From: Sphingobium sp. OAS761
GTDB lineage: Bacteria > Pseudomonadota > Alphaproteobacteria > Sphingomonadales > Sphingomonadaceae
Length of the DNA: 64,000 nt
Assembly: GCF_024168485.1 (NCBI RefSeq)
Contig: NZ_JALJVY010000006.1
Coordinates: 186,001 to 250,000, forward strand
Direction of reading: 5' to 3'
How positions within the stretch are numbered: the stretch's first letter is position 1; each line of letters opens with the position of its first letter. Under the pieces are notes generated by a model, which was not told where the DNA came from, searched no databases, and was given only the letters and a program-made list of their open reading frames with translations. Made by a program: the position numbers and the translations under genes. Below, piece by piece: positions 1 through 9,481 of the stretch.

Positions 1-1260
1 CGAGGCCTCCGCCAGCGCGTCGATGTTGAGGAAGCTGGTGTTGGAAGCGAGGATGGTGCCGGGCTTCGTCGCCTGCCCCAGCTGCGCGAACACCGCCTGC
101 TTGGTGGCCATGTCCTCCGTCACCGCCTCGATCACCAGATCGGCGGCGGCGAGATCGGCGAGGTCGGTCGCGGTGGTGATGCGCGCCATCTGCGCGTCCA
201 TCGCCTCCTGGCTCATGCGCCCCTTGGCGACCGAGGAGGACCAGAGCTTGGCAATCGCCTGCATCGCCTTGTCGACATGGCCCTGGTCGAGGCCCACGGC
301 GATGACGGGCACGCCCGCGCCGGCAAGCGCCATGACGATGCCCCGGCCCATGACGCCCAGGCCGATGACGCCGACCGTGTTGACCGGGCGGGTCGCGGTG
401 TCGGCCGGCAGGTCGGGAATGCGCGCGACCTCGCGCTCGGCGGCGAACAGGTAGCGCAGCGCCTTCGATTGGGGGCCGCCCATGCATTCGCGGAAGATCG
501 CCAGCTCCTGTTTCACCGCCTCGTCGAAGGGCAGCATATAGCCCAGCCGCATCGCTTCCAGCGCGCGCAGCGGTGCGGTCTGGCCCTTCATCTTCTTCGC
601 AAGCGTCTTCTTCGCTTCCTCGAACAGGGCTGGGTCGTCCTCTGGCATGGGCAGAGTGGAGGAACTGCGCGGCCCCTTGCTCTCCGCCACGAGCTGTTCG
701 GCAAAGGCGCGCGCCTGCGTGGCGAGATCGTCGCCCGACGCGATGGCGTCGATCAGGTTCGCCGCCAGCGCCTTGTCCGCGCCGATCGGATTGCCCTCCG
801 TCACCAGCGGGATCGCAGCGGCGAGGCCGGCCAGGCGCGGCGTGCGCTGGGTACCGCCGCCTCCGGGCATCAGGCCGAGCTTCACCTCGGGGAAGCCGAA
901 TTTCGTGCCTTTGGCGGCGATGCGGTAATGGCAGGCGAGCGCGACCTCGAACCCGCCGCCCAGCACCGTGCCGTGCACGGCGGCGACGATCGGTTTGGTT
1001 GCCTTGTCCATCATCGCCATCACTTCGGGCAGGCCGGGATCGGCCATTGGCTTGCCGAATTCCTTGATGTCCGCACCCGCGATGAAGGTCTTGCCAGCAC
1101 AGCGGACCACCAGTGCCTTGACGGAGGGGTCGGCCTCCATCGCCTCGATCGCTGCGGCAAGGCCGTGGCGAACGCTGGCCGATGTGGCGTTGACGGGCGG
1201 ATTGTCGATCAGCGCTTCGGCGATGGCGCCGTTGACGGCGTAGGCAACGGTTTCGGACAT
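1..1260 (-). CDS. FadB/FadJ-type enoyl-CoA hydratase / 3-hydroxyacyl-CoA dehydrogenase (3' truncated by window edge)
   Basis: The reading frame is open from an ATG at 1260 to the left edge, giving 420 codons with the C-terminal part missing. The N-terminal half is a crotonase domain, with the oxyanion segment GADIKEFGK and the FPEVKLGLMPGGGGTQR block that carries a catalytic Glu. After a linker, an NAD-binding Rossmann motif (VGVIGLGVMGRG) starts the 3-hydroxyacyl-CoA dehydrogenase domain. This order is that of the multifunctional alpha subunit of beta-oxidation, which hydrates trans-2-enoyl-CoA and oxidises the L-3-hydroxyacyl-CoA in the cytoplasm. It lies 17 bp downstream of the MDR gene on the same strand, so the two are probably cotranscribed. 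Family assignment is firm; the acyl-CoA substrate is unknown. Confidence 0.9.
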   Translation of the reverse strand, partial: MSETVAYAVNGAIAEALIDNPPVNATSASVRHGLAAAIEAMEADPSVKALVVRCAGKTFIAGADIKEFGKPMADPGLPEVMAMMDKATKPIVAAVHGTVLGGGFEVALACHYRIAAKGTKFGFPEVKLGLMPGGGGTQRTPRLAGLAAAIPLVTEGNPIGADKALAANLIDAIASGDDLATQARAFAEQLVAESKGPRSSSTLPMPEDDPALFEEAKKTLAKKMKGQTAPLRALEAMRLGYMLPFDEAVKQELAIFRECMGGPQSKALRYLFAAEREVARIPDLPADTATRPVNTVGVIGLGVMGRGIVMALAGAGVPVIAVGLDQGHVDKAMQAIAKLWSSSVAKGRMSQEAMDAQMARITTATDLADLAAADLVIEAVTEDMATKQAVFAQLGQATKPGTILASNTSFLNIDALAEAS

Positions 1261-1277
1261 GATCTTGCTTTCCTTTG

Positions 1278-2264
1278 TCAGGATTCAGGCGCGATGGTCA
1301 GCAGCACCTTGCCCTTGACCTTGCGTCCTTCGAGATGCTGGAGCGCCGCGACCGCATCGGGCAGCGCGAAACGGGTATCGACGACCGGGCGGATTGCGCC
1401 TTGCGCTAGCCAGTCAAGCAACTGGCGCATATTGGCGCCCTGCGCCACCGGGTCGGCGCGCACGCTGTTGCCCCACAGGACGCCCACCGCAGAAGCGCTC
1501 TTGAGCAGCAGCAGGTTGGCAGGGATGGACGGGATTTCCCCGCCGGCAAAGCCTATCACCAGCAGGCGCCCGCCCCATGCCAGGCTCTTGACCGCGGTCA
1601 GGTTCATCGACCCGCCGACCGGATCGTAGACGACGTCGACGCCCTTGCCGCCGGTGATCGTCTTGATCCTTTCTCGCAAATCCTCATCGCTATAATTGAT
1701 CAGTTCGTCCGCACCCTGCGCCTGTGCCAGTCCAAGCTTTTCGGCACTGGAGGCAGCGGCAATGACGCGCGCGCCCATGAGCTTGCCCAGTTCCACCGCG
1801 GTCAGGCCCACCCCTCCCCCGGCGCCCAGCACCAGCAGGGTTTCGCCCGGCCGCAGCCCCGCCCGATCCTTGAGTGCATGATAAGATGTACCGTAGGTAA
1901 TCGAGATACCGGCCGCGACGTCCAGATCGACACCATCGGGCACCGCCCATATCTGCGTCGCCGGGACGCGGACCTGCTGCGCGAACGCTCCGCTGCCGGT
2001 GAAAGCAATGACCCGGTCGCCGATCGAAAAGCCCTCGACGCCCTCTCCGATCGCAGCGATCGTACCCGACGCTTCGCTGCCGGGCACAAAGGGAAGCGCG
2101 GGCTTGGTCTGGTATTTGCCCTGGACGATCAGCACGTCGGGATAGTTGACGCCCGCGGCCGAGACGGCGACGACCACTTCGCCCGCTCCTGCTTCAGGTG
2201 CCGGAAATTCGCCGAAGGACAGGGTTTCTATGGGCGCAAACGCCTCACACACCATTGCCTTCAC
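1278..2264 (-). CDS. MDR-family quinone oxidoreductase / zinc-independent alcohol dehydrogenase-like protein
   Basis: The 328-residue protein has an N-terminal GroES-like domain and a Rossmann domain with a GAGGGVGLTAVELGK nucleotide-binding loop, followed by the VVYDPVGG segment typical of NADPH:quinone reductase-like MDR proteins. I saw no structural zinc Cys cluster. I chose the GTG at 2264 because a GAGGAGAG ribosome site sits just upstream. A TTG at 2282 is also in frame, and an ATG lies at 2255. Expected activity is NAD(P)H-dependent reduction of a quinone or an activated C=C, possibly of an acyl-CoA-related enone given the adjacent beta-oxidation gene. Substrate is not determinable from the sequence. 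Confidence 0.85.
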   Translation of the reverse strand: MKAMVCEAFAPIETLSFGEFPAPEAGAGEVVVAVSAAGVNYPDVLIVQGKYQTKPALPFVPGSEASGTIAAIGEGVEGFSIGDRVIAFTGSGAFAQQVRVPATQIWAVPDGVDLDVAAGISITYGTSYHALKDRAGLRPGETLLVLGAGGGVGLTAVELGKLMGARVIAAASSAEKLGLAQAQGADELINYSDEDLRERIKTITGGKGVDVVYDPVGGSMNLTAVKSLAWGGRLLVIGFAGGEIPSIPANLLLLKSASAVGVLWGNSVRADPVAQGANMRQLLDWLAQGAIRPVVDTRFALPDAVAALQHLEGRKVKGKVLLTIAPES

Positions 2265-2370
2265 ATCTCTCTCCTCACCCAACGATCGCGCGCCCTGCCT
2301 AGGCGCTGTCGCCGTGCGCTACCATTTCGAATATCAGACGCATAACATAAGAGAAACTGATGTCAGGCCG

Positions 2371-3267
2371 TCAGTTGCCTTCGATATTCGCCAGTTGCGC
2401 GGCGAAGGCGCGAAATGCGCGGGTTGCAGCGGGCTGTTCGGTATTGCGGCGGCTGATCAGGCTGAATATGCGGGTAAAGCGCAGTTCCGGGACGTCGAGC
2501 AGCCTGAGATCGCCGCGCGCGACTTCCTCCTCTACGGCCAGCCGCGACAGGCATCCCAGACCGGCGCCTTCCCGCACAACGCGCTTGATCGTCTCGATGC
2601 TGTCAGCCTCGAATATGATGTTGAGCGAATTGATATATTTCAGCGCTTCGACGGTGAAGGAGATGCGCTCGCTCGACTGGGTCTTTTCCAAAATCCACAT
2701 GGCATCGGCCAGGGTCGAGAGCGGCGCTTCGGCATCGCCGGCAAGCGGATGGCCGGGCGCCGCGCAAACGGCCAGTCCGTCACGCAACCAGGGTTCGGCA
2801 TCCAGATAACTGGAATTGACCGGCGCCCCGACAAAGCCGATGTCGAGCGCCATGTTCCGCACCCCTTCCATCACGTCCTGCGAGGGCAGGACCCGGACAT
2901 CCATCCGCACACCGGGATGGCGGCGCAGAAAAGCCGCGCACAGGGACGGAAGCACATAGTTGCCCACCGGTGCCACCGCACCGATGCGCAGGCGCCCGCG
3001 CACTTCCTCCGGCAGGGACAGAGCCTCCATGTCGGCTACCCGCACCAGAACGCCGCGGGCCATTTCCAGCATGGGCCGCCCCTGATCCGACAGATGCATT
3101 CTGCGCCCGGACCGCGCGAACAGCGGGATGCCCAGATGCGTTTCCAGATCCTTGAGCGACATGCTGGCGGCCGATGGTGACAGGCCGATTTCCTCCGCCG
3201 CGCCGGCGATGCTGCCGATCCGCGCCACGGCTTCGAACACCGCGATCTGCCGCAACGTAATTCTCAC
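2371..3267 (-). CDS. LysR-family transcriptional regulator
   Basis: This 298-residue protein begins with a LysR winged helix-turn-helix (LRQIAVFEAVARIGS, then an SPSAASMSLKDLE recognition-helix region) and continues into a periplasmic-binding-protein-like effector domain. It stands upstream of the MDR and FadB-like genes on the same strand and divergently from the SDR at 3468 across a 200-bp gap. Either set could be its target. LysR proteins commonly regulate a divergent neighbour in response to a pathway intermediate. The effector is unknown. Confidence 0.9.
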   Translation of the reverse strand: MRITLRQIAVFEAVARIGSIAGAAEEIGLSPSAASMSLKDLETHLGIPLFARSGRRMHLSDQGRPMLEMARGVLVRVADMEALSLPEEVRGRLRIGAVAPVGNYVLPSLCAAFLRRHPGVRMDVRVLPSQDVMEGVRNMALDIGFVGAPVNSSYLDAEPWLRDGLAVCAAPGHPLAGDAEAPLSTLADAMWILEKTQSSERISFTVEALKYINSLNIIFEADSIETIKRVVREGAGLGCLSRLAVEEEVARGDLRLLDVPELRFTRIFSLISRRNTEQPAATRAFRAFAAQLANIEGN

Positions 3268-3467
3268 CCGCGTCCCTCTATCCGGCCCCTGCTTCGACGC
3301 CTGTCATAGGCGGCGACCGGCTTGCGGAAAACAGGAAAGGACAGACCCTCTGGCCTTGGCTCCAAATAGGCGGAAAAAGAAAAAGCACTGACCCTGGTCG
3401 ACGACCGATCACGGTAGGCAGCATCCGAATTGGTCGCCAGCAACATCGAAGCAGGAGAAGCGGGATC
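3268..3467. promoter_or_regulatory. Divergent promoter region between LysR gene and SDR
   Basis: This 200-bp intergenic stretch separates the two divergent start codons and must hold both promoters. The only symmetric element I found is a short TTGG-CT-CCAA palindrome at 3356-3365, weak on its own. An A-rich patch lies near 3371-3387. No typical LysR T-N11-A box could be assigned with confidence. Confidence 0.35.
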
Positions 3468-4289
3468 ATGGATCTGCAACTAACGGGCAAGCGCGCACTC
3501 ATCACCGGATCAAGTTCCGGCATCGGCGCTGGCATCGCCGAAGAACTGGCGCGGGAGGGCGCCCTGGTCGTGGTTCATGGTCGCAACGCGGATCGCACCC
3601 ACGCAGTGGCCAGGGCAATAGCGGATGCCGGCGGCCGTTCCGCCACCGCCATCGGCGACCTGTCGACCGACGATGGCGCCGATGCCGTCGCCAATGCGGC
3701 GGTTGCTGCATTTGGCGGTATCGACATACTGATCAACAATGCCGGTGGCCGCTCGGGCGGCGACGGCGCATCCGACTGGATGGCGGCATCGGTAACGGAC
3801 TGGGCCGACACATATCAGAAGAATACCATAGCCACCGTGCGCATGATCCACCGACTTGCCCCGGCCATGAAGGAACGCGGCTGGGGGCGGCTCATCCAGT
3901 TCGCATCGTCAGCGGCCAATTCGCCAAGTTCGGCGGTAGGGCATTACGCGGCATCGAAAGCCGCGATCATCAACCTGACCGTCAGCCTGTCAAAGGCATT
4001 CGCGAACACCGGCGTAACCGCCAATACGATCAGCCCCGGAATGATCGCCACACCGTCGGTCGACGAATGGTTTGACCAGATCGCAGCGGAAAAGGGCTGG
4101 ACCGGGCCTGATGCCGCCAAGCGGGCCGAGCGCTGGGCCATGGCGAACATTGTCCACCAGACAGTGTCGCGCGTGGGCCGCGTGCGCGATATCGCAAGCC
4201 TGACGGCCTATCTGTGCAGTCCGCTTGCCGATTTCGTCAACGGCGCCAATTTCCGAAGCGACGGTGGTCGTTCACCCGGAATCAATTGA
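3468..4289 (+). CDS. Short-chain dehydrogenase/reductase (classical SDR)
   Basis: A complete 273-residue classical SDR. The cofactor loop TGSSSGIGAG is near residue 14, the NNAGG motif follows, and the catalytic Ser sits in FASSAANS ahead of YAASK. It probably oxidises or reduces a hydroxyl/keto group with NAD(P). It precedes TonB receptor 1 by about 195 bp on the same strand and resembles the SDR at 52654-53463 in overall sequence (similar LLGK/LTGKRAL(I/V)TGSSSGIG start). Substrate unknown. Confidence 0.92.
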   Translation: MDLQLTGKRALITGSSSGIGAGIAEELAREGALVVVHGRNADRTHAVARAIADAGGRSATAIGDLSTDDGADAVANAAVAAFGGIDILINNAGGRSGGDGASDWMAASVTDWADTYQKNTIATVRMIHRLAPAMKERGWGRLIQFASSAANSPSSAVGHYAASKAAIINLTVSLSKAFANTGVTANTISPGMIATPSVDEWFDQIAAEKGWTGPDAAKRAERWAMANIVHQTVSRVGRVRDIASLTAYLCSPLADFVNGANFRSDGGRSPGIN

Positions 4290-4484
4290 GTCCGGCCGAC
4301 ACGATTGAATGCATTTGAATGATGCGCCCGCGCAATTTTCCGCCCCGCTGGAATATCCATGGGCGCAATTGCACGAAGCCCCCTAATTCCTCCAATTGCG
4401 TCGCGTTTCACCGGCTCTCCAGACTGTCGGGAAACCAATAAAGCCATGCTGAATACTGACCACCCTCTTCAGGGAGAGGAAATC

Positions 4485-7154
4485 ATGAGACGGATCAAAT
4501 TTTCCGCCACCGCCACATCTTTGTTTGGACTGACTGCCGGCCTGCTGCTGACGGCCCAGCCGGGAACGGCCCTCGCGCAGGCCGCTGCCGCTGACCAGCC
4601 CGCTCAGGGCATCGCCGACATCATCGTCACGGCAAACCGCCGCGAAGAAGGCATGCAAAAGGTGGCCACCGCTGTATCGGCACTGAACGCCGACACGCTG
4701 CGCGAACAGAATATCTCGTCGGCGAGTGACCTTATGGGCCGCATACCGTCGCTCAACGTGACCACGAACGGCCAGCAGCGCGAAGCCGAAACGATCACCA
4801 TCCGTGGACAGGGCCAGACCTACCTCGCGCCAACTGGCGTCGTGAACTATTTTGCCGAAGTCCCGCTGATCGCAGGCTCCATCATCGGCAACCAGGGCGG
4901 CCCGGGCACATTGTTTGACGTCGAATCCCTTCAGGTTTTGCGCGGTCCGCAGGGCACGCTGTTCGGCAAGAACACCACCGGAGGCGCGCTGCTGATCGGT
5001 CCCAAGAAGCCGACCGACCGGCTGGAAGGGTGGGTGTCGGCGCAGCTGGGCAATTATAACAGCCGCGAATTTGAAGCCGTCGTCAACATCCCCATCGTCG
5101 AGGACAAGCTGGCCGTGCGCTTCTCGTTCAAGAAGGCGGATCGCGACGGCTATACCATCGATGCCGGCACCGCCGACCTGCCCGTTTCCCTGCCGTTCCA
5201 GGGCGCGGGCTTCACCCCCGTCGTGATCAAGAACTCCGGCTTGGTGTTGCCGGGTAATGGCCCCAACTCCGGCAATCTGGGCCTGCCCGGCATCAACAAC
5301 ACACATGCCGATTTCCGCGGCAAGGATTATGACGATCGCCATTATTGGGTCGGCCGCGTCGGTGTGCTCTTCAAACCGACCGAAACGATCGAAAATTATC
5401 TGGTCGTTCATTACGCCAAGTCCCACAATAACGGCACTGGCCAGATCCTCTATGCCGTCGCCACCGATCATCCGACGCTGACAAACCTGGTCGCCAACAC
5501 ATATGGCAATGCAAATCTGGGCCAGCCTGGAGCCCCCGGTGCGTTCACCTCCGGCGACTCGACGATTGCCGAGGCGCTAGCGGCCCGATCGCGCGCGCTC
5601 GGACCGCGCCGGACGTCGCTGAACCAGGACCAGTTCTATGAACTGGAAACCTACAGCATCGTCGACACGCTGAACGTGCAGCTGTCCGACGAGCTGACCT
5701 TCCGCAACATCTTCGGCTATCAACGGATGAAGCAGGATTACAGCTGGGATCTCGACGGCAGCCCGCTGCCGATCCTGTCGCAGGTGCCCAATGTGGTTTC
5801 GTCGGCGGTGGCAGCACGTTTTCCCGAACTCGAAGCCGGCATGCGCGCGAAGGTCACCAACACGAGCCTGCTGACGGTCGAACCGCAGATTCAGGCCGAC
5901 TTGCTGGACGGAAAGCTGACCGGCGTGGTAGGCCTGTTCTATTCCAAGCAAAAGCCCGAAGGCCTCCAGGCGACCGGAAGCTACAACGCGGCAGGCTATG
6001 GCGGCGGCTACTTCTGGGTCACGACGAAGAGCAAGGCGGTCTATGGCCAGGCCACGCTGGACTTTGGCGCTTTCTCACCGTCGCTCGACGGCCTCAAGTT
6101 CACGGGCGGAATTCGCTACACGAACGATCAGTATGACGGACGGCGCATCTCCCCCAACTATGTCGTTATCCCGCTCGCTTCGGCCGGCGACACCTACAAG
6201 AAGACCACCTGGACGCTGGGTGTCGATTACCAGATGCGGAATGCCCTGCTCTACGCAAAGATTACCAAGGGGTACAAGGCGGGTGGATTCAACTATGCCG
6301 GAGTGCGCCCCGATGGCCTGACCTTCGATCCTGAATATGTGAAAAGTTATGAAATCGGCGCCAAGACCGATTTCACACTGGGGTCGATTCCCATGCGGGT
6401 CAACCTGTCGGGCTATCGGCTCGATTATGACGGTATTCAGCGTGCCGCGGGCGACAATTTCCCCAACGGCTGTCCCGACGCGACCAACCCCTATTGCAAC
6501 ACGACCGGGCTGGACCAGGGTGCGATCACATACAATGCCGGCACCGCGCGTGTGCATGGCATTGAACTGGAAACGACCGCGCGTCTGTTCCCCGGCTTTG
6601 AACTGTCGGGCAGCTATTCCTATACGAAGGGCCGGTATCTCGATTACAAGCTGACCCTGCCGCCAGATCCGCCGGCCGGATCCAGCAACGCCGTGCGCCA
6701 GACCTGCTCGGGCCCGGTGACCGTGCCCAAGGGCATCGGCGTGCCCGGAGCCGTGCTGGACTTCAGCTGCGCGCCCTTCCCGTTCATTCCGAAAAACCAG
6801 TTCGCCATCAACGCACGCTATTCGCATGAACTGGAAAACGGCCTGGGAACGCTCGTCCTGTCGGGCAGCTACAGCCATGCCGACAAGAACTGGACGGCGG
6901 TCACCACCTTGCCGTCCCAGGAACCCGGCGGCTATGTCGATGCCTATAATCTGTTCAATGCGTCCGTCGACTGGAACGGCGTTGGCGGATCGGGCGTCGA
7001 CCTGCGCTTCTTCGTGACGAACCTGACCAATACCACCTTCAAGGTCAGCAACACGGCATCCAGCCTCGATAGCTCGACCGGCTTCAACGACGTGGTCTAC
7101 AACGAACCGCGCATGGTGGGTGCACAGATCCGCTATCGTTTCGGTTCCAACTGA
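4485..7154 (+). CDS. TonB-dependent outer-membrane receptor (receptor 1)
   Basis: An 889-residue receptor starting at the ATG preceded by AGGGAGAGGA. It has a Sec signal peptide ending near ALAQA, a TonB-box-like stretch (ADIIVTANRREE), a plug domain with the VLRGPQGTLFGKNTTGG block, and a long beta-barrel that ends in an aromatic-rich strand (IRYRFGSN). Such receptors take up large or scarce substrates across the outer membrane using TonB energy. The usual ferric-siderophore context is absent. Neighbouring SDR and amidohydrolase genes suggest an organic catabolic substrate. An earlier in-frame start at 4359 exists but has neither a ribosome site nor a signal-like start. Confidence 0.93.
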   Translation: MRRIKFSATATSLFGLTAGLLLTAQPGTALAQAAAADQPAQGIADIIVTANRREEGMQKVATAVSALNADTLREQNISSASDLMGRIPSLNVTTNGQQREAETITIRGQGQTYLAPTGVVNYFAEVPLIAGSIIGNQGGPGTLFDVESLQVLRGPQGTLFGKNTTGGALLIGPKKPTDRLEGWVSAQLGNYNSREFEAVVNIPIVEDKLAVRFSFKKADRDGYTIDAGTADLPVSLPFQGAGFTPVVIKNSGLVLPGNGPNSGNLGLPGINNTHADFRGKDYDDRHYWVGRVGVLFKPTETIENYLVVHYAKSHNNGTGQILYAVATDHPTLTNLVANTYGNANLGQPGAPGAFTSGDSTIAEALAARSRALGPRRTSLNQDQFYELETYSIVDTLNVQLSDELTFRNIFGYQRMKQDYSWDLDGSPLPILSQVPNVVSSAVAARFPELEAGMRAKVTNTSLLTVEPQIQADLLDGKLTGVVGLFYSKQKPEGLQATGSYNAAGYGGGYFWVTTKSKAVYGQATLDFGAFSPSLDGLKFTGGIRYTNDQYDGRRISPNYVVIPLASAGDTYKKTTWTLGVDYQMRNALLYAKITKGYKAGGFNYAGVRPDGLTFDPEYVKSYEIGAKTDFTLGSIPMRVNLSGYRLDYDGIQRAAGDNFPNGCPDATNPYCNTTGLDQGAITYNAGTARVHGIELETTARLFPGFELSGSYSYTKGRYLDYKLTLPPDPPAGSSNAVRQTCSGPVTVPKGIGVPGAVLDFSCAPFPFIPKNQFAINARYSHELENGLGTLVLSGSYSHADKNWTAVTTLPSQEPGGYVDAYNLFNASVDWNGVGGSGVDLRFFVTNLTNTTFKVSNTASSLDSSTGFNDVVYNEPRMVGAQIRYRFGSN

Positions 7155-7158
7155 TTGG

Positions 7159-7210
7159 TGCGGGCGAAAGCCCGCATCGCCCGGCCGCCCGCGCTTTCAG
7201 CCGGGCGGCC
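7159..7210 (+). terminator. Tandem hairpins downstream of TonB receptor 1
   Basis: Two stem-loops follow the stop codon. The first pairs 7159-7165 with 7170-7176 around a GAAA tetraloop. The second pairs 7183-7191 (GGCCGCCCG) with 7202-7210 and is followed by a short GTTTGATACT tract. The uridine run is weak, so efficiency is uncertain. Confidence 0.5.
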
Positions 7211-7247
7211 GTTTGATACTCCTTCCTGCGCGCCGCCCCGGCGACGC

Positions 7248-7287
7248 AAAAAAAGACCGGCGGCCCCTTTTTCGGGATGCGCCGGCC
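7248..7287 (-). terminator. Rho-independent terminator of the amidohydrolase gene
   Basis: On the minus strand, an 8-bp stem pairs 7287-7280 (GGCCGGCG) with 7262-7255 (CGCCGGTC, one G-T pair). It is immediately followed by seven T residues (7254-7248). It lies about 20 bp after the stop codon of the amidohydrolase gene and has the standard stem-plus-U-tract form. Confidence 0.75.
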
Positions 7288-7307
7288 AGCGCCTTTTCTT
7301 GCAAATG

Positions 7308-8459
7308 TCAGTCGAGGTCGAAGAAGCGCCTTGCCGTATCGCGCATGATCGGCTTGCGCTCAGCGATCGGTACGCCGTCAAATTGCCAGTCCATCACTTC
7401 GCGAGACCGCGGCCAGGTCGTCTCGGAATGCGGGTAGTCCGTCGACCACATGATATTGCGCCCGCCCGGCAAGTCGCGGTTCCGGATACCGACGGGATCG
7501 CGAATGAAGGAGGCAAAGATATTCTGGTCCATGTAATGGCTCGGCCGATGCTTCAGGTCGAGTTGCAGCCAGTGGCGCTGATTGTCGTAAATGCTGTCCA
7601 TATATTCGGCCATCCAAGCCATCCAGCCGACGCCGCTTTCGATGGCACCGAAACGCAGTGCGGGGAAACGGTCGAAAACGCCGCCGAAGATCATGTTGGC
7701 GATCGGTTCTGCCATGCAGACTTTCGACATCACCAGGTTGGGCAGAAACCGGTTCATGCCCGGGCGTGCGATGCGGGCACCCAGATGGATAGTGATGGCC
7801 ATGTCATGATCGACGCAAGCCTTCCAGAATGGATCGAAAGCCAGATCATCATATTGCAGCGGGCCGTCCGGGTCGCCGGTCAGCGCCAGCACCTGGGCAG
7901 CGAACCCGCCGCCGTCGGTGCCCTTGGACGATTGCGGGAAAGCGGGGATGTTGACGCCGCGCATGCCCCGTCCGGCCGCGTCCTTGAGCATCCGAACGGA
8001 CTGGTCGATGTCCTGCATGGGTAGATAAGCAACGCCGACCAGGCGATCGGGCGCATGCGCGCAGAAATCCGCTAACCAGCGATTATAGGCCTCGAAGCTT
8101 GCGATGAAAAGATCATTGTCGCGGGTTCCGAGCGGACCGCCACCGAACAGCGCAGCCGCTCCCACCCCGTCCTTGTCCATATCCGTCAGACGAGCTTCGG
8201 GCGCCCAGCTACCGGCCTGGATGTCGTCACGACTGCCCACCGGCCGAAAATTGCGCCCTTGCGCCACCACCGAGGACAGGAGGTTGAGAGGCTTGCGCAC
8301 ACCTTCGAAGACAACCCAGTCATGTCCCTCCGCGGATGTGCCCGCCTCGATCTGCGGTCCCCGGCCGGCAAAGGCCGAAGGCAGATAGTCATCCCAGAAT
8401 GTGGGGGGCGGGTTCACATGCGCGTCGGCGTCGAAGGGAACGAAATTCAGTTCGGCCAT
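7308..8459 (-). CDS. Amidohydrolase-2 (ACMSD-like) TIM-barrel metal-dependent hydrolase/decarboxylase
   Basis: The 383-residue protein starts at an ATG preceded by GGAGAGG six bases upstream. It shows the family's N-terminal metal motif D-A-H (DADAHVNPP), an internal HLG segment and the C-terminal STDYPHSETTWP block containing the conserved metal-binding Asp. The family includes aminocarboxymuconate semialdehyde decarboxylase, resorcylate decarboxylases and related C-C or C-N hydrolases, so either a decarboxylase or a hydrolase is plausible. It is transcribed divergently from the IclR gene, which is the likely regulator. Confidence 0.88.
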   Translation of the reverse strand: MAELNFVPFDADAHVNPPPTFWDDYLPSAFAGRGPQIEAGTSAEGHDWVVFEGVRKPLNLLSSVVAQGRNFRPVGSRDDIQAGSWAPEARLTDMDKDGVGAAALFGGGPLGTRDNDLFIASFEAYNRWLADFCAHAPDRLVGVAYLPMQDIDQSVRMLKDAAGRGMRGVNIPAFPQSSKGTDGGGFAAQVLALTGDPDGPLQYDDLAFDPFWKACVDHDMAITIHLGARIARPGMNRFLPNLVMSKVCMAEPIANMIFGGVFDRFPALRFGAIESGVGWMAWMAEYMDSIYDNQRHWLQLDLKHRPSHYMDQNIFASFIRDPVGIRNRDLPGGRNIMWSTDYPHSETTWPRSREVMDWQFDGVPIAERKPIMRDTARRFFDLD

Positions 8460-8638
8460 GGTCATCCTCTCCGGAATTTCGCCGGAAACCTCGTGCGCTT
8501 CCGGCATCTCCCCCAGCATCGGCACGGCATTATCCCTCGTCAATAAGTCGATTATATTTTCCACATATCGAAAATTATATCATAGATCGACGCGAATTAT
8601 CCGCTCATGCCTCGCCGAAATCATGTTAGGGCGGCGCT
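8460..8638. promoter_or_regulatory. Divergent promoter with candidate IclR operator
   Basis: This 179-bp gap between divergent start codons contains an AT-rich block. Within it, CATATC-GAAAATTAT occurs at 8564-8578, and TTTTC (8557-8561) faces GAAAA (8570-8574) as an inverted repeat. A similar CATATC-CG-GAAAATTAT element occurs upstream of TonB receptor 2 at 9571-9587. This suggests that the intervening IclR protein binds both. Confidence 0.4.
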
Positions 8639-9481
8639 ATGGCATCTTCCCCTCCTATATCCCGGGCCGTTGCAGTCCTGAACTTTCTTGGTGGCCATGC
8701 CGGCCAGGCTTTTACCCTGACCGAAATCGCGAAATCACTCCGCATCAGCAGCGCCACCTGCCATAATCTGCTGGGGGCGCTGGCCGAAGCCGGCTATATT
8801 TACCGGACGGCCGCCAAAACCTATGTCATCGGCCCTGGGGTCAGCCGGGTCGCGCAGGCCGCCGTCAATCCGGACTTGCTCATGCAGGTCGTCCGCCCGG
8901 AAATGCGGGCGATCGCCGATGAATTCGATGTCGTATGTTCCGTCTATACGTTGCGGGGCGATCAGATCGTGGTGCGCGAGCGAGCCGCCGCCCTGTCCCA
9001 TGTCGCCTGGAACATGCCGGGCCGCGCTTCCCTGCGCGCCACCGCGCCGGTCGGCACCTTGTTCGTAGCCTGGGACGAACTTTCCGACCTGGAAACATGG
9101 TTTTCGGCCGCTAATCCCCCGCTTAACCCTACGGACAGGGATGACCTGCATGCAGCCATGGGCTTCCTGCGGGAGCGTGGTTATGCCTTCGGCGTCCGGA
9201 CTGCGTCCATCGACGGGCTGGAACGGGCACTCGAGTTGCACAACCGACGGGACATGACCGACTATGCCCTGTCCTCGCTCGATCCCAAAGCCAGCTATAA
9301 CCTCGCCTTCGTAGCCTCCCCCGTCTTCGGCGCGGCACAGAAGGTCGTATTCGGCCTCGGACTGGTGGGTTTTGACAAGCCCTTGAAGGGCGACGCCGTG
9401 GAAGCCATGGGCACGAAGCTTCGAGCAGCATGCACCCGCATCACGCGCTTCATTGCCGGACGCGATTTTCCGCCGCTTTGA
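8639..9481 (+). CDS. IclR-family transcriptional regulator
   Basis: A 280-residue protein with an N-terminal winged helix (ISRAVAVLNFLGGH, LTEIAKSLRISSATCHNLL) and a GAF-like C-terminal effector domain ending in a region with the usual FGLGLVGF-type strands. IclR regulators normally control adjacent catabolic genes. It is flanked by the divergent amidohydrolase gene and, downstream, by TonB receptor 2 and its operon. Repeat elements found in both flanking promoters fit that role. Confidence 0.92.
   Translation: MASSPPISRAVAVLNFLGGHAGQAFTLTEIAKSLRISSATCHNLLGALAEAGYIYRTAAKTYVIGPGVSRVAQAAVNPDLLMQVVRPEMRAIADEFDVVCSVYTLRGDQIVVRERAAALSHVAWNMPGRASLRATAPVGTLFVAWDELSDLETWFSAANPPLNPTDRDDLHAAMGFLRERGYAFGVRTASIDGLERALELHNRRDMTDYALSSLDPKASYNLAFVASPVFGAAQKVVFGLGLVGFDKPLKGDAVEAMGTKLRAACTRITRFIAGRDFPPL

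Noticed and set aside
277..1629. Plus-strand open frame spanning the FadB-like and MDR genes
   Set aside because: Both minus-strand genes have intact family motifs, and this frame crosses the gap between them, which a real gene on the other strand is unlikely to do.
3356..3365. TTGG-CT-CCAA as a LysR site
   Set aside because: Too short to be distinguished from chance and not of the usual T-N11-A form.
4383..5471. Long minus-strand open frame opposite TonB receptor 1
   Set aside because: It overlaps the receptor start region, shows no recognisable motif and has the composition of a shadow frame.
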